Assembly (NCBI GenBank): GCA_946482345.1
Contig: CAMLRJ010000275.1
Coordinates: 1-5,365 of the forward strand
DNA from: an uncultured Cellvibrio sp.
Lineage (GTDB): Bacteria > Pseudomonadota > Gammaproteobacteria > Pseudomonadales > Cellvibrionaceae
Length of the DNA: 5,365 nt
Reading direction: 5' to 3'
How positions within the stretch are numbered: the stretch's first letter is position 1; each line of letters begins with the position of its first letter. Positions 1 to 5,024 of the stretch are shown in pieces. Made by a program: the position numbers and the translations under genes. The notes below the pieces were generated by a model. The model was not told the DNA's origin. It searched no databases and worked only from the letters and a program-made list of their open reading frames with translations.

Positions 1-483
1 GCCTTCTTTGGTTGTCATAGAGTCAGGCGCGGAATAGGCGTATTCCGCTAAATGAATGTCATCCCAACCGGTAGTGTGCTCCAACAAATGAACCAATCTA
101 ATGGGATGCGTTTCTTCCCAGGCATTTTCAAAATAAATTTCCGGCGCCAGATCGCGGACTTTATCCTGTAAATTTAATTTTCCTTCTTCTTGTAATTTCA
201 ATACTGCCAATGCAGCAAACATTTTTGACACTGAGCCAATACGAAACAAAGTGTTTTCATCTGCTTCTGCATGAGTTTCAAGATTGGTTTCACCCAATCC
301 ATCAACCCAAACAATGCCGCTGTTATCCACTAATGCAATTCCCACTGCAGGCGTTTTGGTATCAACCCTGATTTTTTCAATTGCGATTTTTAATTCATCC
401 AGGGTTTTGGGTGACTCATCTGCCATGACTGAAAAACTGATCATACAAAAGAAGATCAGAATAATTTTTACAAAAATATGCAT
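1..483 (-). CDS. Exported serine hydrolase, beta-lactamase class C/PBP-like family (C-terminal part outside window)
   Basis: The first 161 residues of a secreted hydrolase of the beta-lactamase/transpeptidase-like superfamily, read from ATG at 483 down to the window edge. Residues 1 to about 21 form a signal peptide: a short basic start, a hydrophobic core (KIILIFFCMISFSV) and a likely cleavage after MA, so the enzyme should act in the periplasm. The nucleophile motif SxxK is S84-V-S-K87 in the context LFRIGSVSKMFAALAV, and LLEHTTGWDD (133-142) is a block typical of class C-like esterases, D-aminopeptidases and beta-lactamases. The YxN and KTG-type motifs would lie outside the window. A GGAG Shine-Dalgarno sits 7 bases before the ATG (plus-strand ctccg, 491-495). 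The gene diverges from the ybaL-type antiporter. The family is clear; the substrate (peptide, ester, lactam) cannot be told from this part, and resistance should not be assumed. Confidence 0.9.
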   Translation of the reverse strand, partial: MHIFVKIILIFFCMISFSVMADESPKTLDELKIAIEKIRVDTKTPAVGIALVDNSGIVWVDGLGETNLETHAEADENTLFRIGSVSKMFAALAVLKLQEEGKLNLQDKVRDLAPEIYFENAWEETHPIRLVHLLEHTTGWDDIHLAEYAYSAPDSMTTKEG

Positions 484-633
484 GGACAATCTCCGTTTTT
501 ATCTGCGTTAAAAGAAACGACATTCTGGCAATTGATCCTGACGGTGCGCGGGATTGGTGCCGAAAGGTTTCTATGTGTGATGAGCGGCAAACTTGGTATA
601 GTCACCCCCATCAACTTTACCAAAGGATGCTTT
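484..633. other. Divergent intergenic region between serine hydrolase and antiporter
   Basis: 150 bp separating two divergently transcribed genes; it must carry both start regions. On the plus strand an extended -10 promoter and an AAAGGA ribosome site for the antiporter are visible (listed separately). On the minus strand only the GGAG ribosome site of the hydrolase is convincing; no good -35/-10 pair was found. The plus-strand reading frame of the antiporter stays open across the whole gap, but nothing supports it being translated there. Confidence 0.6.
594..602 (+). promoter_or_regulatory. Putative extended -10 promoter of the antiporter gene
   Basis: TGGTATAGT matches the extended -10 pattern TGnTATAAT with one mismatch. 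No good -35 hexamer lies 16-18 bases upstream, which is tolerated by extended -10 promoters. Transcription would start near 608-610, giving a leader of about 25 bases that includes the AAAGGA ribosome site at 622-627. The geometry supports the ATG at 634 as the true start. Prediction by motif only. Confidence 0.4.
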
Positions 634-2325
634 ATGCCACATAACATTACTCTCATCACCACGATTGCCGTTGGCCTTGGGCTGGCAATGATCCTCGGGT
701 TTCTGGCAACACGATTACGCATGCCACCTCTGGTCGGTTATTTAATTGCGGGAATTATTGTGGGGCCACACACGCCGGGATTTGTCGCTGACATGGAATT
801 AACAGCACAACTGGCAGAAATCGGCGTGATGTTATTGATGTTTGGTGTGGGGCTGCACTTCTCGATAGATGATTTGCTCAAGGTCAAACGCATAGCCATT
901 CCCGGTGCACTGTTGCAAATCGCTGCGGCTACACTTCTGGGCGCAGGCGCCGGAATTTGGTGGGGCTGGTCTTTCGGTGAAGCCTTTGTATTTGGACTGG
1001 CGTTATCAGTGGCCAGTACAGTGGTTTTGCTGAAAGCGTTGGAGGCACGGGGCGTGCTGGAAAGCATGAACGGCAAGATTGCTGTCGGCTGGCTGGTGGT
1101 TGAAGATCTGGTGATGGTTTTGGTGCTGGTGTTGTTGCCAGCCTTTGCCAGCGTGCTCGGTGGCCACAACCCTCACCAGTCAGGTGATAGCAGTGTGGGT
1201 TTAACCATTGCAATCACCATTGCCAAAGTCATGGCATTTATCCTGTTTATGCTGGTGGTCGGCAAACGTTTGTTGCCCAAACTTCTCTGGTGGGTGGCCG
1301 GAACCGGCTCACGGGAATTATTCAGCCTTTGTGTGATTGCAACTGCGGTCGGTGTTGCCTATGGCTCGGCCGCACTGTTTGATGTGTCATTTGCATTGGG
1401 TGCATTTTTTGCGGGAATGATGCTGAGGGAATCGGAATTCAGCCATCGTGCTGCCGATGATTCATTGGCTCTGCGTGATGCATTTGCGGTGTTGTTTTTT
1501 GTATCGGTCGGCATGCTGTTTGACTACCACATTCTGATCGACGAACCCTTAAAAGTACTCATCGTTGTTGCCATCATCATGGTGGGCAAAACCATAGCAG
1601 CCGTCGCATTGGTTCTCGCCTTCCGTTATCCACTGAACACCGCACTGACCGTGGGTGCAAGCCTGGCCCAGATAGGTGAATTCTCGTTTATTCTCGCCGG
1701 ACTTTGCATGAGCCTTGGACTCATGGAGGTGAGTACTCAAAATTTAATTCTCGCCGGTGCGCTTGCATCAATTGCACTCAATTCAGTGGTTTTTGCCGGG
1801 ATAGAACCCTTGCAAAAATGGATGAAAACCAACAGAACTTTATCCCGACATTTGGAAATGCGTGACGACCCGCTGGCGGTATTACCCATGAGCACGGATG
1901 AAGTGTTTTTATCCGGGCAAGTTGTGCTGGTGGGTTACGGACGTGTAGGTCGCTGGATCGCACAAACACTCAGTGAAAAGTCCATTCCTTATGTAGTGGT
2001 AGAAACCAATCGCGAGCTGGTGGAAAAGCTACGTGCCGATAATATTCCGGCTGTTTGTGGTGATGCCGCCGATCCGCACGTATTGATCCAGGCACACATT
2101 GCCAAAGCCGGGATGTTGGTTGCAGCAACATCCCAAACTTTTTATGTTCGAAAAATGATTGATATTGCCCGCCAGTTAAATCCTGGAATAGAAACTGTCA
2201 TTCGAACTCATAATGAAGAAGAAGCGGATTTATGGCGCAAGGAAAATATTGGAAAAATATTTTTGAGCGAACAGCAATTGGCTGGAGGAATGACCAGCCA
2301 CATTTTACAACGCATGGGAAAATAA
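634..2325 (+). CDS. ybaL: YbaL/KefB-type monovalent cation:proton antiporter (CPA2) with C-terminal TrkA-N domain
   Basis: A 563-residue inner-membrane antiporter of the CPA2 (Kef) family, expected to exchange K+ or Na+ for H+. Residues 1-390 carry about 12 hydrophobic segments. The N-terminus (ITTIAVGLGLAMILGFLA, then LRMPPLVGYLIAG and GPHTPGFVAD) and LLMFGVGLHFS follow E. coli YbaL closely. E157-D158 in GWLVVEDLVMVL is the acidic transport-site region, and SLAQIGEFSFIL (343-354) and FFVSVGMLFD (288-297) are family blocks. From about 429 a Rossmann RCK/TrkA-N domain begins: GYGRVG (434-439) is the dinucleotide loop and E457 ends beta-2, as expected for NAD(H) or nucleotide sensing. The start at 634 is chosen because AAAGGA lies 6 bases upstream and YbaL homology begins there; the frame is open from 478 but the 52 extra residues are not YbaL-like. 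Length equals the family norm. The natural substrate of YbaL-type proteins is not firmly established. Confidence 0.93.
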   Translation: MPHNITLITTIAVGLGLAMILGFLATRLRMPPLVGYLIAGIIVGPHTPGFVADMELTAQLAEIGVMLLMFGVGLHFSIDDLLKVKRIAIPGALLQIAAATLLGAGAGIWWGWSFGEAFVFGLALSVASTVVLLKALEARGVLESMNGKIAVGWLVVEDLVMVLVLVLLPAFASVLGGHNPHQSGDSSVGLTIAITIAKVMAFILFMLVVGKRLLPKLLWWVAGTGSRELFSLCVIATAVGVAYGSAALFDVSFALGAFFAGMMLRESEFSHRAADDSLALRDAFAVLFFVSVGMLFDYHILIDEPLKVLIVVAIIMVGKTIAAVALVLAFRYPLNTALTVGASLAQIGEFSFILAGLCMSLGLMEVSTQNLILAGALASIALNSVVFAGIEPLQKWMKTNRTLSRHLEMRDDPLAVLPMSTDEVFLSGQVVLVGYGRVGRWIAQTLSEKSIPYVVVETNRELVEKLRADNIPAVCGDAADPHVLIQAHIAKAGMLVAATSQTFYVRKMIDIARQLNPGIETVIRTHNEEEADLWRKENIGKIFLSEQQLAGGMTSHILQRMGK

Positions 2326-2333
2326 GATCTGCG

Positions 2334-2382
2334 CAGGGCAAATTACCTTGGAGACAAATTTTGTCCAGGATAGTTTGCCCTG
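2334..2382. repeat. Nested inverted repeat across convergent 3' ends (possible bidirectional hairpin)
   Basis: Outer arms CAGGGCAAA (2334-2342) and TTTGCCCTG (2374-2382) are a perfect 9-bp inverted repeat. Inside, CCTTGG and GACAA (2346-2356) pair with TTGTC and CCAGG (up to 2369), with one small bulge or mismatch per arm. The arms are separated by short internal loops TTA and ATAG. The fold lies 8 bases after the antiporter stop and includes the last codons and TAA stop of the opposing membrane-protein gene, so it could end or stabilise transcripts from both sides. No clear T-run follows on either strand, so a classic intrinsic terminator is not shown. Confidence 0.6.
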
Positions 2383-2756
2383 AATTTAAGCAACCCGACC
2401 ATAAACGTGAACAATAAACAGGCACTGATAGCAACCAATGACTCAACAAGATGCGGAGAAAAAATCACAAAAAATCCCTGGCCTTTAATTAATGATGAAA
2501 AACTCGACACTGCAAAAGGCATCCAGAATAAACGAAAAGTCTGCCATGGATTAGCCATCAGGGATTGACCGTTACCCACACTCAAGGTCAACGCAATACC
2601 AATCACCAAACTGATTCCCAAGGCATTAATCCAGATTTTCGGATTGGGATCAAAATGAAAATACACTGTGCTGAAATACCAGATGAGGTAATACCACAAA
2701 ATTAATTTATCCCATTTAATCCGGGCAAAATATCCGGTGACCTGCCGCAAGGACAT
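2343..2756 (-). CDS. Small multi-pass membrane protein of unknown function
   Basis: I do not recognise a family for this 137-residue protein. It has a short basic, amphipathic N-terminus (about 1-16, RQVTGYFARIKWDK) and then hydrophobic segments near 17-34, 44-62, 72-90 and 102-124, suggesting three or four membrane helices. The first is aromatic-rich (LILWYYLIWYFSTVYF), followed by a loop FDPNPKIW and a glycine-containing helix ALGISLVIGIALTLSV. No catalytic motif is visible. The ATG at 2756 has a weak GTGAGAG ribosome site about 7 bases upstream. The gene converges with the antiporter (17 bp between the stop codons) and diverges from the VOC operon. The coherent hydrophobic pattern argues that it is real; its C-terminal codons lie inside the nested inverted repeat, so a slightly different native end is conceivable. 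Confidence 0.72.
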   Translation of the reverse strand: MSLRQVTGYFARIKWDKLILWYYLIWYFSTVYFHFDPNPKIWINALGISLVIGIALTLSVGNGQSLMANPWQTFRLFWMPFAVSSFSSLIKGQGFFVIFSPHLVESLVAISACLLFTFMVGLLKFRANYPGQNLSPR

Positions 2757-2893
2757 AACAAACTCTCACATAATCAATATCAACATTTAAAACAATGCAG
2801 ATTCAATGCCAAATGAATTGAACCTGCATACTGACAATATTTGACAACATCCGGATTTATTCTGGCCAAACATTTCAACACGGGAATATTTTT
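2757..2893. other. Divergent intergenic region with tandem decamer
   Basis: 137 bp between the start of the small membrane protein (minus) and the first VOC gene (plus). It contains two head-to-tail decamers, CTGACAATAT and TTGACAACAT (2831-2850, 8 of 10 identical). The second includes a perfect -35 hexamer TTGACA (2841-2846), but no convincing -10 lies 16-18 bases downstream on the plus strand. The first, as a -35, pairs only with weak -10 candidates near 2854-2861. The decamers could be an operator or a chance A+T-rich repetition. The region should hold promoters for both flanking genes, but I cannot place them with confidence. Confidence 0.4.
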
Positions 2894-3373
2894 ATGTTAG
2901 ATGAAATAAAGGTTGGTGAAGAATATCAATCGTCCAACACCGCATCATTGGCACCCTCACAGCGATTGCATTTAATTTTATTGGGTGTTGAGGATGTATC
3001 ACGTGCCGCTCATTTTTACGATGCATTGGGTTGGCAACGCGCCTCAACAAGTCACGCAGGTTTTGTGAAATATGATCTGGGTGGATTTGCCTTGTGTTTG
3101 ATCGGTAAAAAAGATTTAGCAGCAGACGCTCTCTCGCCCACCGATAAACATTCCGGTTTTTCCGGTACTGCTTTGGTGTATCTCGCCCAAACAGTTGAAG
3201 AAGTGCCACGCATTCTTGCCAAAGCCGTTGAAGCGGGTGGAACATTGGTAAAACCGGCAACCAAAACTCATTGGGGTGTTGCCGGATATTTTCGTGATCC
3301 CGATGGTTATTTATTTGAAGTGGATTACGAAGATGCCTGGGTTTTTGATGATCAGCATCATTTGATTGTGTAA
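2894..3373 (+). CDS. VOC-family (glyoxalase/bleomycin-resistance fold) protein, first of tandem pair
   Basis: 159 residues with a single vicinal-oxygen-chelate domain made of two beta-alpha-beta-beta-beta modules. The first runs from RLHLILLGVEDVSRAAHFYD (24-43, then ALGW) to FALCLIG (65-71). The second runs from TALVYLAQTVEEVPRILAKA (92-111) through AGGTLVKPA to the diagnostic end block GYFRDPDGYLFEVDY (131-145). Of the usual four metal positions, H26 and E142 are present, but the expected second and third ligands appear replaced (C68 region; T92/A93 instead of His). It may therefore bind metal differently or act as a binding protein rather than a metal-dependent lyase. About 20 residues precede the domain. 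A GGGAA ribosome site lies about 8 bases before the ATG. The next VOC gene follows after 31 bp, suggesting an operon. The substrate cannot be named. Confidence 0.87.
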   Translation: MLDEIKVGEEYQSSNTASLAPSQRLHLILLGVEDVSRAAHFYDALGWQRASTSHAGFVKYDLGGFALCLIGKKDLAADALSPTDKHSGFSGTALVYLAQTVEEVPRILAKAVEAGGTLVKPATKTHWGVAGYFRDPDGYLFEVDYEDAWVFDDQHHLIV

Positions 3374-3404
3374 TTGGGTTGAACATTTATTGAGGAGAAA
3401 TTGT

Positions 3405-3815
3405 ATGACGCAAGAAAACCCTTCCATCATTTCGCATTTGTCGTTGGGCACCAACCAATTTGAAAAAGCACGCGACTTTTATAATCGGGTTTTATCTACA
3501 CTGAATATAAAATTAAAAGAAGATTATCCAGGCGCAGCAGGTTACGGAAAGCAATTCGTTGAGTTCTGGTTGCAAACACCTATAGACGGCAAAGCAGCAA
3601 CACAAGGCAATGGAACACATGTCGCATTTATCGCGAGTAACAAACAACAAGTACATGATTTTTACAACACCGCAATTGCAAACGGCGCCACCTGCGACGG
3701 CCCACCTGGACCAAGACCTTTATATACTGACGCCTACTACGGCTGCTTCGTTCGCGATCTGGATGGAAATAAAATTGAAGCGACTTATTGGGATGAAAGT
3801 TTAGCTCCGCACTAA
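3405..3815 (+). CDS. VOC-family (glyoxalase-like) protein with intact metal-ligand pattern, second of tandem pair
   Basis: 136 residues forming one VOC domain, likely a cytoplasmic metal-dependent lyase, isomerase or dioxygenase-like enzyme. The four ligand positions of the glyoxalase fold all look filled: H11 (IISHLSLG), E53 (FVEFWLQ), H72 (NGTHVAFIA) and E125 (NKIEATYWD). RARDFY-type helix residues (KARDFYNRVL, 21-30) and the end block YGCFVRDLDGNKIEA (112-126) are typical. The start at 3405 is chosen because AGGAG (3393-3397) stands 7 bases upstream; the frame is open 13 codons further, but that would overlap the preceding gene and lacks a ribosome site. Its TAA (3813-3815) directly abuts the stop codon of the opposing sigma gene with no gap. 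The final 78 bp are repeated at 4947-5024. The substrate is unknown; a glyoxalase I role is possible but unproven. Confidence 0.88.
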   Translation: MTQENPSIISHLSLGTNQFEKARDFYNRVLSTLNIKLKEDYPGAAGYGKQFVEFWLQTPIDGKAATQGNGTHVAFIASNKQQVHDFYNTAIANGATCDGPPGPRPLYTDAYYGCFVRDLDGNKIEATYWDESLAPH

Positions 3816-3818
3816 TCA
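3738..3818 (+). repeat. Direct repeat, left copy (3' end of intact VOC gene)
   Basis: The last 25 sense codons and the stop of the second VOC gene plus TCA. It matches 4947-5027 in the same orientation with no gaps: 12 mismatches over the 78 coding bases, by direct count, and identical TAATCA at the end. Similarity stops immediately beyond both ends. The TCA is the complement of the sigma gene's TGA stop, so the sigma reading frame ends exactly at the repeat boundary. Confidence 0.9.
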
Positions 3819-4328
3819 TTCCATCAAATATTCCCGCACCAAAGCCCTTGCTCTATGCAAACGGCTTTTGATTGCGGGAATGTTTTCGTTTAAACGTTCG
3901 GCGATTTCATTAAGTGTTAATTCTTCAAAATCGCGCAATAAAATTATCTGCAAATAATGTTCGGGTAGGGATTCCAAGGCGGCAATTAAATCCTGTCGCA
4001 ATGCGGGTGATGGTTTGCTATCGATAAACTCCGCCCATTCTGCTTCTTCAAGATGTAATTCCAGATGAAATTTTTTAAAGAAAAAATAGCAGTAACGTTT
4101 AACAATAGTTATCAGCCAAGCAAAAGACGAATGTAACTGCCGTAAGCTTTGAATTTTTCGACTGGCGACTAAAAGTGTTTCTTGTAATGCGTCTTCTGCG
4201 TGCGCAGCATGACAATGGCGCTGGGCATAACGCCGCAAATCGGGATACCAATTGGCTAATAATTTTTCCAACGCAATAGGGTCACCGCCTTGGGCAGCCA
4301 AAAGCAAATTGGTATCCGCGTTATTCAC
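3816..4328 (-). CDS. ECF-type RNA polymerase sigma factor (sigma-70 family)
   Basis: 170 residues, a normal length for an extracytoplasmic-function sigma factor with only regions 2 and 4. Region 2 spans about 8-87: ALEKLLANWYPDLRRYAQRH, then AEDALQETLLVASRKI (44-59), the core-RNAP-binding and -10 part, and FAWLITIVKRYCYFFFKK (69-86). A short acidic linker (LHLEEAEWAEFID) leads to region 4 at about 110-169, with LESLPEHYLQIILLRDFEELTLNEIAERL and the helix-turn-helix IPAIKSRLHRARALVREYL. It starts at GTG (4328), overlapping the redoxin stop by 4 bp (GTGA), with AAGGAG 7 bases upstream inside the redoxin gene, so translation is probably coupled. No anti-sigma gene is adjacent; the next gene downstream is convergent. 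A His/Cys-rich stretch HCHAAH (38-43) precedes region 2.2. The target promoters are unknown. Confidence 0.92.
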   Translation of the reverse strand: MNNADTNLLLAAQGGDPIALEKLLANWYPDLRRYAQRHCHAAHAEDALQETLLVASRKIQSLRQLHSSFAWLITIVKRYCYFFFKKFHLELHLEEAEWAEFIDSKPSPALRQDLIAALESLPEHYLQIILLRDFEELTLNEIAERLNENIPAIKSRLHRARALVREYLME

Positions 4329-4867
4329 ACCACCACTCCTTCATGTTTTACCAAATTCAATAAATGATCGACTGACCATTGATCATAAGCATGTTTGCCG
4401 TAATGCACTGCCACCAGTTTGCCCTGATCATCCATTAAAAAATCTGCAGGCAAACCCAATGGCGACTCACCTTTTTTCGGCAATTGTATTCCAAATTTGA
4501 ACATAGCTGTAAATCCCGGCCACCAGGCAGTGGGGTTAGCAATCGACATCAATGAATTCTCGACGCCAAATTCACGATAATAACGAAGCTCGGCATCGGC
4601 AATCAAATTGACAGGTTTGTCGGAAAATTGCGCAAGTAAATAGGCTTGGGATGATTGGAAAAATATCACCTCGTTAATTCCCGCAGTTTTGATTTCAGTT
4701 TGGCGATTGATTATTTCCTGCATATGTAAATTGCAAATCACACATCCCGAATATCGCCGAAACTGTAGATGAGTCCAGCGCCCTGCTTCCGGCAGATGAA
4801 CTTTATTGCCATGAATGTCTTGCAACATAAAAGGTTTGATTTGCGTACCCGGAACCCGTTTTTTCAT
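4325..4867 (-). CDS. Peroxiredoxin-like/AhpC-TSA thioredoxin-fold protein with CxxC motif
   Basis: 180 residues of thioredoxin fold, resembling the peroxiredoxin-like (PRX-like2, AhpC/TSA-related) group. After an opening strand (GTQIKPFMLQDIHGNKVHL, 7-25) comes WTHLQFRRYSGCVICNLHMQE (31-51), where C42-V-I-C45 is the candidate redox pair; family members carry FRR(F/Y)xGCxxCNLH here. Later blocks are EVIFFQSS (66-73), LIADAELRYYREFGV (88-102), LPADFLMDDQGKLVAVHYGKH (139-159) with the cis-Pro-type LP turn, and a C-terminal helix. No signal peptide is seen, so it is cytoplasmic. It probably reduces peroxides or disulfides, or senses thiol state; activity is inferred only. The ATG at 4867 matches the domain start, with a weak GGTGAAG ribosome site; a TTG at 4921 would add 18 non-conserved residues. 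The sigma gene follows with a GTGA overlap, so the two form an operon. Confidence 0.87.
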   Translation of the reverse strand: MKKRVPGTQIKPFMLQDIHGNKVHLPEAGRWTHLQFRRYSGCVICNLHMQEIINRQTEIKTAGINEVIFFQSSQAYLLAQFSDKPVNLIADAELRYYREFGVENSLMSIANPTAWWPGFTAMFKFGIQLPKKGESPLGLPADFLMDDQGKLVAVHYGKHAYDQWSVDHLLNLVKHEGVVV

Positions 4868-4892
4868 TTTTTCTTCACCAATGATTAAGCTT

Positions 4893-4921
4893 TCTCTACC
4901 TATGTGGGCTGATTCAGGCAA
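4893..4921 (-). promoter_or_regulatory. Weak candidate sigma-70 promoter for the redoxin-sigma operon
   Basis: Reading the minus strand, TTGCCT (4921-4916) and TAGAGA (4898-4893) are separated by 17 bases, and the leader to the ATG at 4867 would be about 20 bases. The -35 is fair and the -10 poor. No ECF-style GGAAC/CGTC pair was found, so autoregulation by the encoded sigma factor is not supported by a classic motif. Confidence 0.2.
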
Positions 4922-4946
4922 AAGGATTCGCAGTGAATAAAAAAAT

Positions 4947-5024
4947 TACGGCTGCTTCGTTCGCGATTTGGATGGGCACAAAATTGAAGCTACTTTCTGG
5001 GATGAAAATCCAGCCCCGCATTAA
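4947..5024 (+). pseudogene. Orphan 3' fragment of a VOC-family gene (right copy of direct repeat)
   Basis: Read in frame, 4947-5024 encodes 25 residues, YGCFVRDLDGHKIEATFWDE followed by NPAPH and TAA. 21 of 25 are identical to the C-terminus of the intact VOC protein ending at 3815; the DNA differs at 12 of 78 positions. Five of the nine changed codons are synonymous and the replacements include conservative ones (Y to F, N to H), so this is the end of a diverged, once-functional paralogue rather than a fresh copy. Upstream the frame meets a TAA at 4938-4940 within an A-rich stretch and has no start codon or VOC sequence, so the gene body is missing. It lies between the redoxin start and the EAL gene and overlaps the EAL 3' end on the opposite strand. 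Confidence 0.85.

Noticed and set aside
284..511. Plus-strand frame of 75 codons opposite the serine hydrolase
   Set aside because: It is antisense to a gene with a clear signal peptide and SxxK motif and has no family features.
478..633. Upstream extension of the antiporter reading frame to an ATG at 478
   Set aside because: It overlaps the start of the divergent hydrolase, has no ribosome site, and its 52 residues do not resemble the YbaL N-terminus, which begins at 634.
738..1213. Minus-strand open frames of 143 and 94 codons inside the antiporter gene
   Set aside because: Low-complexity, Pro/Ser/Thr-rich translations with no motif, lying wholly antisense to a well-supported gene; they are shadows of its codon pattern.
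2892..3386. Minus-strand frame of 164 codons opposite the first VOC gene
   Set aside because: Rich in His, Arg, Asn and Pro with no domain; the plus strand carries the recognisable VOC protein.
3366..3404. Start of the second VOC gene 13 codons upstream
   Set aside because: It would overlap the first VOC gene without a ribosome site, whereas AGGAG stands 7 bases before the ATG at 3405.
4868..4921. TTG start adding 18 residues to the redoxin protein
   Set aside because: The added residues are outside the fold; the ATG at 4867 gives the expected N-terminus. It cannot be fully excluded.
4925..4946. Intrinsic terminator after the EAL gene at the run of T on the minus strand (4940-4946 region)
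   Set aside because: A T-run is present but no stable G+C-rich hairpin precedes it.
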